A stretch of DNA of 21,868 nucleotides from Alphaproteobacteria bacterium (GTDB lineage Bacteria > Pseudomonadota > Alphaproteobacteria > SMXP01), in assembly GCA_004356335.1 (NCBI GenBank), contig SMXP01000067.1:1-21868 (forward strand). The letters are read 5' to 3'. Shown one piece after another: positions 15,270 to 21,868 of this stretch. Position numbers and translations under genes: made by a program. The notes beneath the pieces were generated by a model. It was not told the DNA's origin, ran no database searches, and was given only the letters and a program-made list of their open reading frames with translations. How positions within the stretch are numbered: the first letter of the stretch is position 1; every line of letters begins with the position of its first letter.

Positions 15270-16007
15270 ATGGCTGTGACGGGATCCAGGAAACAACCCT
15301 CGACAGACCGCCAAACCCCGCCGGATCGGCGTCTTTACGGACGGCAGCGCGGTCATCGATTACGCCCTGGTCAGGCAAGCTTGGTGGCCAATTTGCTGCC
15401 TCAGCTGGTCGTGCCGACCCATCGGCCGAATTTGGATCCGCTCACATTGTTTCAGGATGCTCAGCAGGTGTGGCTCGAGATCGGCTTTGGCGCCGGCGAG
15501 CATATGGTCTATCAGGCGAAGGCGCACCCTCATGTGGGACTCATCGGCTGTGAACCCTATCTGAACGGTGTCGCCAAATTATTGGCCCGCATGGCGCGCG
15601 AGCGACTTTCCAACCTGCGCGTGCTGCAGGGCGATGCGCGAGACCTGTTAGACTGTCTGGCTCCCGGAACGATTTCGCGCGCATTTCTGTTGTTCCCCGA
15701 TCCCTGGCCCAAAACCCGCCATCACAAACGCCGGTTCATTTCCGCCGAAACCCTCGATCAATTGGCGCGCGCCCTCAAACCGGGCGCCCTGTTTCGGGTC
15801 GCCACCGATATTCCCGATTATTGCCGGTGGACCCTCGAACGGTTTTGCGCCCATAATGCCTTTGAATGGCAGGCCGACAGCCCCAAGGACTGGCGAGAAC
15901 GGGCCGATGATTGGCCCGAAACCCGCTATGAAGCCAAGGCTCTCAAGGCCGGCCGGAATTGTGTTTATTTGACCTTCAAAAAAATCGAGGCGCAGGCCGG
16001 GCCGTGA
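15270..16007 (+). CDS. trmB: tRNA (guanine-N7-)-methyltransferase
   Basis: TrmB makes m7G46 in the tRNA variable loop using SAM. In the 245-aa product the SAM-binding motif EIGFGAGEHM starts at residue 70, GCEPYLNGV at 93 supplies the second acidic contact, GDARD is at 121-125, and the hallmark LLFPDPWPKTRHHKRRF is at 140-156 with the catalytic-region Asp at 144. The end carries TRYEAKALKAGRNCVYLTF, normal for alphaproteobacterial forms, as is the LYGRQRGHRLRPGQ lead-in. The start at ATG 15270 has no clear binding site, and the first 20 residues are poorly conserved. The stop codon lies in the loop of a small GGGCC/GGCCC hairpin (15999-16012) without a T run. Confidence 0.95.
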   Translation: MAVTGSRKQPSTDRQTPPDRRLYGRQRGHRLRPGQASLVANLLPQLVVPTHRPNLDPLTLFQDAQQVWLEIGFGAGEHMVYQAKAHPHVGLIGCEPYLNGVAKLLARMARERLSNLRVLQGDARDLLDCLAPGTISRAFLLFPDPWPKTRHHKRRFISAETLDQLARALKPGALFRVATDIPDYCRWTLERFCAHNAFEWQADSPKDWRERADDWPETRYEAKALKAGRNCVYLTFKKIEAQAGP

Positions 16008-16089
16008 GGCCCCGCTGACGGCGCGGGTTAGGCAGCACCCTCCGAGCGCCGCGATTCTCCGGGACAAAGCCGCACGCTTCTGCTATACA

Positions 16090-16157
16090 GCGCCGACACA
16101 TACACGGGTTACTGATCTCGTGTTAGGTTTGGGGAGTGGGTCGAGGCCCACTTTTTT
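16090..16157 (+). promoter_or_regulatory. rimP leader attenuator with intrinsic-terminator hairpin
   Basis: Upstream of rimP, ACACG and CGTGT form a first small stem between about 16102 and 16123. A second hairpin, GTGGGT (16136-16141) paired with GCCCAC (16146-16151) around a CGAG loop, is followed by TTTTTT (16152-16157). The second is an intrinsic terminator in form and stands before, not after, the operon. This matches the known rimP leader of Alphaproteobacteria, a proposed attenuator of rimP-nusA-infB. Since NusA acts at such terminators, feedback control is a reasonable inference. Confidence 0.7.
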
Positions 16158-16201
16158 ATTTGGCGGCCTGCCCGTTTGGCGCCGCAGGTTTGTTGCACAT
16201 A

Positions 16202-16711
16202 ATGAGCCATCAATCGGATTTGGTGCGGCCCCTATCAGAGACGATTAGGCCTCTAGTGGAATCCCTCGGATTTGATCTGGTCAGGGTGAAAATTACGGGC
16301 GGTCGCAAGAAGACCGTGCAGATTATGGCCGAACGTCCGGATGGCTCGATCGATGTTGGTGATTGTGCGGAGATCAGCCGGGCGGTGTCGGCGCTTCTAG
16401 ATGTGGAAGGCCCGATAGAAGGTGACTATATGCTAGAGGTATCGTCTCCCGGCATAGACCGGCCATTGGTCAGGCTCAAGGATTTCGATCGCTTTGAGGG
16501 GCATTTGGCGAAGGTCGAAATGGCACGGCCTATTGATGGCCGGAAGACCTTCGTGGGGCGGCTGTTGGGTTTGGCAAGTGACAATATCCGCCTTGAACTG
16601 GAGGATGGCAAAAACGGTCGGCAAAGGGTCTCCTTGCCGTTTTCTTTCATCGCGCATGCGCAGCTTGTTATGACCGACGAATTGATCAGGGACAGCATGA
16701 AGAGCGCGTGA
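16202..16711 (+). CDS. rimP: ribosome maturation factor RimP
   Basis: RimP assists 30S subunit assembly. The 169-aa product has the family pattern: IRPLVESLGFDLVRVKITGGRKKTVQIM, then SIDVGDCAEISRAVSALLDVE, YMLEVSSPGIDRPLVRLKDFDRFEG and a C-terminal Sm-like barrel GRLLGLASDNIRLEL. The frame is open from a GTG at 16136, but that codon lies in the terminator hairpin, so ATG 16202 is chosen; its binding site is weak. A 165-bp gap containing palindromic copy C separates it from nusA, although the two are normally one operon. Confidence 0.94.
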   Translation: MSHQSDLVRPLSETIRPLVESLGFDLVRVKITGGRKKTVQIMAERPDGSIDVGDCAEISRAVSALLDVEGPIEGDYMLEVSSPGIDRPLVRLKDFDRFEGHLAKVEMARPIDGRKTFVGRLLGLASDNIRLELEDGKNGRQRVSLPFSFIAHAQLVMTDELIRDSMKSA

Positions 16712-16735
16712 AGATCCGCGATGGAATTGACGATT

Positions 16736-16840
16736 TAGAGTGTTTCCAGGAAAAGTGGCCACCGGTTTTCCGTCCGGAAACACGATAAAACAACAACTTA
16801 GGGTCAGGTTTTGATTCTATCAAAACCGGAAAGACTCTAG
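16736..16840 (+). repeat. 105-bp palindromic element, copy C
   Basis: This copy has two palindromes. GTGTTTCC (16740-16747) pairs with GGAAACAC (16776-16783) around the GGAAAAG to GGTTTTCC core, and GGTTTTGAT (16807-16815) pairs with ATCAAAACC (16819-16827). It sits between rimP and nusA. The whole 105 bp recurs inverted at 21764-21868 with only two differences. Confidence 0.93.
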
Positions 16841-16876
16841 AGCGGACGAGATTGTAGAAGAAGTAGGAGAGTAGGA

Positions 16877-18508
16877 ATGGCAGAGGCAGCGGTAAGTGCA
16901 AATAGGCTGGAGCTGCTCCAGATTGCCGACGCGGTCGCACGCGAAAAATCCATCGACAAGCAGGTCGTGATTAGTGCGATGGAAGAAGCAATTCAAAAGG
17001 CGGCGCGTTCGCGATACGGCGCCGAAAATGACATTCGCGCAGAGATAGATTCGAAAACAGGGGAAACCAAACTTTTTCGCTTATTGCAAGTGGTTGAGGA
17101 AGTCGAAAACGATTCCACTGAAATTTCCGTAGCGGATGCTCAACAGCGCAATCCGGCTGCTCAACCGGGGGACTTTATTTCCGAGCCACTACCACCTGTG
17201 GATTTCGGGCGCGTAGCGGCACAAACCGCAAAGCAGGTAATCGTTCAGAAAGTTCGCGATGCCGAACGTGAACGCCAGCATGAAGAGTTTAAGGATCGTA
17301 TTGGTGAGATCGTTCACGGCATCGTTAAGCGTACGGAATACGGCAATATCATCGTCGATCTGAGCCGCGCTGAGGCGATCGTGCGGCGCGATGAATGCCT
17401 GCCCCGGGAAAACTTTCGAAACGGTGACCGCATCCGCGCTTATATCTATGACGTGCGTCGGGAGCAGCGGGGCCCGCAGATCTTTTTGTCGCGCAGCCAT
17501 CTGCAATTCATGTCGAAACTTTTTGCCCAAGAAGTGCCGGAAATTTATGACAGCATCATCGAAATAAAGTCTGTAGCGAGAGATCCCGGCAGCCGGGCAA
17601 AAATTGCGGTTTTATCTAATGATAGTTCGATAGATCCGGTCGGCGCGTGTGTCGGCATGCGTGGCAGCCGTGTTCAGGCCGTGGTCAACGAGCTGCAAGG
17701 CGAAAAGATTGACATTATTCAATGGTCACCTGATGAGGCCACTTTCATTGTGAACGCTCTTGCGCCGGCAGAAGTGGTCAAAGTTGTGCTTGATGAAGAT
17801 GCCCGGCGTATTGAAGTCGTGGTCCCCGATGATCAATTGTCTCTTGCCATTGGCCGACGTGGGCAGAATGTTCGGCTTGCCTCGCAGCTTACGGGCTGGG
17901 ACATCGATATAATGACGGAGGCCGAGGAATCCGAACGCCGCCAAGAGGAATTCCAACAACGCACGATTATATTTGTCAACGCTCTCAACGTGGATGAAAT
18001 AATCGCTCAATTATTGGCGTCCGAAGGGTTCGCCTCTGTCGAAGAAGTGGCGTATGTCAATTTGGCGGAACTGGAGATCATTGAGGGTTTTGACGAGGGG
18101 ACCGCCGAAGAGCTTCAAGGTCGCGCGCAAGAATATCTTGATTCCAAACAAGCCGAGGCCGATGCGAAGCGGCGCGAACTGGGTGTCAGCGACGACTTGG
18201 TGAAAATTGACGGCCTGACCACGGCGATGCTTGTGGTGTTGGGCGAAAACCACATTAAGACCCTCGAAGATTTTGCCGGGTGTGCCACCGACGATCTTTT
18301 GGGTTGGTGGGAAACGGCAGACGGCGAGCGCAAACATTTCGATGGGATTTTGCAAACATTCGACATCGATGCGCTGCAGGCCAATGAGATGATCATGGCG
18401 GCGCGGTTGAAAGCAGGCTGGGTGACGCAAGAGGAACTGGCCGAAAAGGAACAGGAAGCTGAAGAGTCGGAAGACACAACAGGTGATGAAGGCGAGACAA
18501 CCGAATGA
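16877..18508 (+). CDS. nusA: transcription termination/antitermination factor NusA
   Basis: NusA binds RNA polymerase and nascent RNA to modulate pausing, termination and antitermination. The 543-aa protein shows the N-terminal polymerase-binding domain (LLQIADAVAREKSIDKQVV onward), an S1 domain at about 142-205 (GEIVHGIVKRTEYGNIIVDL), KH1 with DPVGACVGMRGSRVQAVVNEL, and KH2 with LSLAIGRRGQNVRLASQLTGWDI near residue 323. Two helix-hairpin-helix-like acidic repeats and a Glu-rich tail follow, as in other proteobacterial NusA. GGAGAGTAGGA precedes ATG 16877. Its end overlaps ylxR by about 23 bp, so these are translationally coupled. Confidence 0.96.
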   Translation: MAEAAVSANRLELLQIADAVAREKSIDKQVVISAMEEAIQKAARSRYGAENDIRAEIDSKTGETKLFRLLQVVEEVENDSTEISVADAQQRNPAAQPGDFISEPLPPVDFGRVAAQTAKQVIVQKVRDAERERQHEEFKDRIGEIVHGIVKRTEYGNIIVDLSRAEAIVRRDECLPRENFRNGDRIRAYIYDVRREQRGPQIFLSRSHLQFMSKLFAQEVPEIYDSIIEIKSVARDPGSRAKIAVLSNDSSIDPVGACVGMRGSRVQAVVNELQGEKIDIIQWSPDEATFIVNALAPAEVVKVVLDEDARRIEVVVPDDQLSLAIGRRGQNVRLASQLTGWDIDIMTEAEESERRQEEFQQRTIIFVNALNVDEIIAQLLASEGFASVEEVAYVNLAELEIIEGFDEGTAEELQGRAQEYLDSKQAEADAKRRELGVSDDLVKIDGLTTAMLVVLGENHIKTLEDFAGCATDDLLGWWETADGERKHFDGILQTFDIDALQANEMIMAARLKAGWVTQEELAEKEQEAEESEDTTGDEGETTE

Positions 18509-19157
18509 GACCGCCCGCGTGCAGGAGTCTGCAACCGGGCGCATGCGGTTATGTTTGGCCAGCGGCCAAAGACGGCCGGAGGCCGATCTGGTCCGCTTTG
18601 TCATGGATCCGGAAGGGGTCCTTATACCGGACGTGGCGGCAAAACTGCCCGGCCGGGGTCTTTGGGTTATTTCTTCCCGGCAATGCATAGATCAAGCGAT
18701 CCGCAAAAAAAGTTTTGTCCGCGCCGCCAAAGGTGCCCTGAAGGCAGAATCGGCCATTGCCGACCAAGCCGCTGAGCTTATATCCCGCCGCTGTCTTAAC
18801 CTTTTAGGGCTGGCCCGGCGCGCCGGTCAGATTACGTTCGGATTTGAAAAAGTTAAGGCGGTCCGGGGGCGGCCGTTTGCCGCGCTGATTGAAGCGCGGG
18901 ACGGGTCGTCCGACGGACGGAACAAGATATTGGACTTGTTCTCCGCCCGCGCCTCAAACGCCCCTATTATTGGCTGTTTTACTGGAAGCGAATTGGGTTT
19001 GGCCTTGGGCCGGGATTATGTGGTACATGCTGCCCTCGAAATTGGTGTTCTGGCTCAGCGGTTTTTGAGTGAGGTGCGGCGATTAGGCGGGTTTCGCGAA
19101 ATTTGCCCCAAGAACTGGGGTGTCGAGGTGCCGGAGAATTTGATTATCACGCCGTAA
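18486..19157 (+). CDS. ylxR: YlxR-L7Ae fusion RNA-binding protein
   Basis: The product (223 aa) joins a YlxR (DUF448) domain, RMRLCLASGQRRPEADLVRFV with LPGRGLWV, to an L7Ae/L30e-like domain starting NLLGLARRAGQITFGFEKV. In Bacillus these are the separate genes ylxR and ylxQ between nusA and infB; the fused form is usual in Alphaproteobacteria. Nucleic-acid binding is expected, and related YlxR proteins have been linked to transcription control and RNase P, but the role here is not known. GTG 18483 and ATG 18486 are both possible starts inside the end of nusA; ATG is chosen. infB follows after 22 bp. Confidence 0.9.
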   Translation: MKARQPNETARVQESATGRMRLCLASGQRRPEADLVRFVMDPEGVLIPDVAAKLPGRGLWVISSRQCIDQAIRKKSFVRAAKGALKAESAIADQAAELISRRCLNLLGLARRAGQITFGFEKVKAVRGRPFAALIEARDGSSDGRNKILDLFSARASNAPIIGCFTGSELGLALGRDYVVHAALEIGVLAQRFLSEVRRLGGFREICPKNWGVEVPENLIITP

Positions 19158-19179
19158 AGGCGACCGAAAAAGGACGGTT

Positions 19180-21735
19180 ATGAGCGATACCAAGAATACG
19201 GAAGAAAACACCCTGTCGGCATTGGGCCGCAAACCGCTCACTTTGAAGCGCAGAGTAGAGGCCGGCACGGTTCGCCAAAGCTTCTCTCATGGTCGGACCA
19301 AGACAGTTGTTGTCGAGAAAAAACGGCGCAAAATGCTGACGCCGAAAGACGCAGCCGCAGCCGCAGCCGCTGTCGTCGACAAGGAAAAAGTCAAAAAGAC
19401 GGCCCCCGCCGCTCCTCAGCCGACACCGGTTCAAGGCGCTCAGGCCTCTCAGCGCGCCGGTGTGGTTCTGCGTGAGTTGACCGACGAGGAAAAAGCGGCC
19501 CGCACCAAGGCGCTTGAGGAATCCAAAATCGTCGAAGCGGACGCGCTCAGATTGGCGGAACAAGAGGCTGAGCAACGCACCGAAGAAGCAGCGCGTTTGG
19601 CAACGGAGCGGGAACGGGCGGGCGAAAATCTTCAGGAGGCGGGCACCGAGCTCACCCAGGAAGAGCAGATCGAGGCCGAGGCCACCCGCCTGCTCCAAGA
19701 AGAACAGGCAAAACAAGCAGCCGAAGAAAAAGCGGTAAAGACACGCGGCAAGGCCGTCGATAGCAAAGAAGAAGAAAAGGCGCGCCGGGCGCGCCGGGAC
19801 GAACAACGACCCATTTCAGCACGCAAGGGAGAACGTCGCCGTCGTGAGGGCAAGCTCACCATAGTGAGGGCGCTTTATGACGGAGATGAAGACCGGGTGC
19901 GCTCCCTCACTTCAATGCGCCGTGCCCGGGAGAGAGAAAAACGGGCCGCTTCGGCACGGTCCGGCGATCAACAAAAGATCTATCGGGAAGTGATCATTCC
20001 CGAAGCAATCACCGTCGAGGAACTTGCCAATCGTATGGCCGAGCGGGTTGTGGCCGTTGTGCGCAAGCTCATGGATAACGGTCAGATGTTGACCAAAAAC
20101 GATGTGATCGATGCGGACACTGCCGAACTCATCGTGGCGGACTTCGGTCATATTGCGAAACGAATTGCCGAAGCGGACGTGGAATTAGGCCTCGCCGATG
20201 ATGAGGACGAAGCGGCGACGCTGGTCGCGCGCGCGCCGGTGGTGACAATCATGGGCCATGTGGATCACGGTAAGACATCGCTGCTTGATGCGTTGCGTGA
20301 GACGGATGTGGCGACGGGTGAAGCGGGCGGCATCACTCAGCATATCGGCGCCTATCAAGTGACGCTGTCTTCGGGACGGAAAATCACGTTTTTGGATACG
20401 CCGGGCCATGCGGCTTTTACGGCCATGCGGGCCCGAGGCGCACAGGTTACCGACATTGTGGTGTTGGTTGTGGCGGCGGATGATGGGGTCATGCCGCAAA
20501 CGGTTGAAGCGATCCATCATGCCAAGGCGGCCGGCGTGCCGATGATCATAGCGATCAACAAAATCGACAAACCGGATGCCAATCCGGATCGCGTGCGCCA
20601 GGATCTGCTTCAACACGAGGTTGTCACCGAAAAAATGGGTGGTGACGCGTTGGACGTGGAAGTGTCTGCTACGAAAAAGATGAATCTCGATAAACTTGAG
20701 GAAACTATCCTTCTTCAAGCGGAGCTTCTGGAACTCAAGGTGAACCCCAACAGAGCGGCAGATGGTGCGGTCATTGAATCGAGACTGGATAAAGGGCGAG
20801 GTGCTGTCGCTTCCGTTCTCGTTCAACGAGGCACGCTCAAGGTGGGTGACATCATGGTTGCGGGGCGGGAATGGGGCAAGATCCGTGCCTTAATCAACGG
20901 CAAAGGCGAAAATACAAATGCCGCCGGACCGACCGAGCCGGTTGAGGTGTTGGGTTTGTCGGGCACGCCGGAGCCGGGCGAAGATTTTGTCGTGGTCGAC
21001 AGCGATGGTCGTGCGCGCGAGGTGGCGGAATACCGCCGCCGCAAGAAAAAGCAAAAAGAAGCCCTTACCAAGGGCCGCAGCACGCTCGAACAATTGATGT
21101 CTCAGCTTAAGGAATCGGCGGTGCAAGAACTGCCGCTTCTTGTTAAGGCGGATGTTCAAGGATCGGCAGAAGCGATTAATGCGGCGCTTGAGAAGATGTC
21201 GACGGAGGAAGTTGCGGCCAAAGTGATCCATTTGGGTGTGGGGGGGATTACGGAATCCGATGTGGTGTTAGCGGCGGCATCCAACGCGCCGATCATCGGC
21301 TTCAATGTTCGCGCCAATAAACAAGCGCGCGAACATGCGGCGCGCGACGGCGTAGAAATCCGCTATTACTCGATCATTTACAATGTGATCGACGATATTA
21401 AGGCTGCCTTATCCGGCCTTCTTCCACCGACCTTACGGGAAACTTTCCTTGGCAATGCGGAGATCTTGGAAGTTTTCAACGTGTCCAAGGTAGGCAAAGT
21501 TGCCGGTTGTCGTGTCACCGAGGGTAAAGTGCGGCGCGGCGCGAAGGTCCGCCTCATTCGGGATAGCGTGGTGATGCATGAAGGCGAATTGTCGACCCTG
21601 AAGCGCTTCAAGGATGAAGTCAAAGAAGTCGATGCCGGTCAGGAATGCGGCATGGCCTTTGCCAATTATCAAGAAATTCAAGTGGGCGATATCATCGAAT
21701 GTTTTGAGGTCGAGGAAGTGGCCCGCACGCTTTAA
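19180..21735 (+). CDS. infB: translation initiation factor IF-2
   Basis: IF-2 is the GTPase that brings initiator fMet-tRNA to the 30S subunit and promotes subunit joining. The 851-aa form has the N-terminal KPLTLKRRVEAGTVRQSF segment typical of Alphaproteobacteria, a long charged Ala/Glu-rich linker to about residue 215, an IF2-N motif (VIIPEAITVEELANRMAE), and the G domain with GHVDHGKT at 359-366, DTPGHAAF from 406 and NKID at 460-463. The following beta-barrel domains and the C-terminal fMet-tRNA-binding domain (VGKVAGCRVTEGKVRRGAK) are complete. AAAAGGA lies 5 bp before ATG 19180. A hexamer run (GCAGCC, three copies, 19351-19368) encodes an alanine stretch in the linker. Confidence 0.97.
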   Translation: MSDTKNTEENTLSALGRKPLTLKRRVEAGTVRQSFSHGRTKTVVVEKKRRKMLTPKDAAAAAAAVVDKEKVKKTAPAAPQPTPVQGAQASQRAGVVLRELTDEEKAARTKALEESKIVEADALRLAEQEAEQRTEEAARLATERERAGENLQEAGTELTQEEQIEAEATRLLQEEQAKQAAEEKAVKTRGKAVDSKEEEKARRARRDEQRPISARKGERRRREGKLTIVRALYDGDEDRVRSLTSMRRAREREKRAASARSGDQQKIYREVIIPEAITVEELANRMAERVVAVVRKLMDNGQMLTKNDVIDADTAELIVADFGHIAKRIAEADVELGLADDEDEAATLVARAPVVTIMGHVDHGKTSLLDALRETDVATGEAGGITQHIGAYQVTLSSGRKITFLDTPGHAAFTAMRARGAQVTDIVVLVVAADDGVMPQTVEAIHHAKAAGVPMIIAINKIDKPDANPDRVRQDLLQHEVVTEKMGGDALDVEVSATKKMNLDKLEETILLQAELLELKVNPNRAADGAVIESRLDKGRGAVASVLVQRGTLKVGDIMVAGREWGKIRALINGKGENTNAAGPTEPVEVLGLSGTPEPGEDFVVVDSDGRAREVAEYRRRKKKQKEALTKGRSTLEQLMSQLKESAVQELPLLVKADVQGSAEAINAALEKMSTEEVAAKVIHLGVGGITESDVVLAAASNAPIIGFNVRANKQAREHAARDGVEIRYYSIIYNVIDDIKAALSGLLPPTLRETFLGNAEILEVFNVSKVGKVAGCRVTEGKVRRGAKVRLIRDSVVMHEGELSTLKRFKDEVKEVDAGQECGMAFANYQEIQVGDIIECFEVEEVARTL

Positions 21736-21763
21736 GGCGGCTAAACGGCCTTGCGAAGGCGAC

Positions 21764-21868
21764 CTAGGGTCTTTCCGGTTTTGATGGAATCAAAACCTGA
21801 CCCTAAGTTGTTGTTTTATCGTGTTTCCGGACGGAAAACCGGTGGCCACTTTTCCTGGAAACACTCTA
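21764..21868 (-). repeat. 105-bp palindromic element, copy D (inverted relative to C)
   Basis: Read on the minus strand this equals copy C over 105 bp except at two positions: the loop of the second palindrome (TCC for TCT) and one base near the final CTAG. It starts 28 bp after infB and reaches the last base of the window, so it might continue beyond. A small GCCTT/AAGGC stem at 21748-21760, without a T run, lies between infB and the element. Confidence 0.92.

Noticed and set aside
18011..18688. 225-aa open frame antisense to nusA/ylxR
   Set aside because: It overlaps two certain genes and has no recognisable motif or start site.
19147..19806. 219-aa open frame antisense to infB
   Set aside because: Its Phe/Leu/Arg-rich sequence is the mirror of the charged IF-2 linker; codon bias of infB explains the lack of stops.
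16736..21868. Copies C and D as ends of a composite transposon
   Set aside because: The enclosed genes are core nusA-ylxR-infB with no transposase, target-site duplication is not visible, and related elements occur singly elsewhere in the window.

Overview
The window is a chromosomal stretch of an alphaproteobacterium. Two runs of genes place it: tsaB, a Fur/Mur-type regulator, miaB, phoH, ybeY, corC, lnt; then a small XRE regulator, metK, trmB, rimP, nusA, ylxR/L7Ae, infB. This order, the fused YlxR-L7Ae protein, the rimP leader attenuator and the palindromic intergenic elements resembling rhizobial RIME repeats all fit Alphaproteobacteria (Rhodospirillales/Rhizobiales-like). I cannot name genus or species.

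Layout. 1-3115 is an accessory segment: the possible tail of an upstream gene, a secreted metallo-beta-lactamase-fold protein (84-1058), a secreted protein of unknown function (1179-1748), and a third secreted unknown on the minus strand (2057-2881). A short vestige of a paralogue of the third gene survives at 1079-1150. 3116-6558 is a co-directional cluster: an Nfu-type Fe-S scaffold, two tandem short-chain dehydrogenases, a RutE-like nitroreductase and tsaB. 6559-6794 is a regulatory region with a strong dyad in front of the Fur/Mur-type gene, where rimI would often be expected. 7391-13060 is a tight operon (miaB, phoH, ybeY, corC, lnt) for tRNA modification, RNA metabolism, metal/CBS function and lipoprotein acylation. 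13262-16007 holds the XRE regulator, metK and trmB, separated by mosaic palindromic repeats. 16090-21735 is the rimP-nusA-ylxR-infB transcription/translation operon, preceded by an intrinsic-terminator-like attenuator.

The most interesting non-coding structure is the family of palindromic intergenic elements at 13661-13784, 13884-13906, 15129-15258, 16736-16840 and 21764-21868. The last two are 105 bp each, inverted relative to one another, differ at only two positions, and bracket nusA-ylxR-infB. Across the family the outer arms change sequence together, so pairing is kept, except in one chimeric copy. Other signals are the 24-bp dyad before the Fur/Mur gene, competing small hairpins in the metK leader that may cover its ribosome binding site, the gene vestige at 1079-1150, and the accessory insertion of two SDRs plus a nitroreductase next to tsaB.

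Most core genes are full length with the expected catalytic residues. I saw no tRNA, rRNA, CRISPR array, transposase or phage gene.
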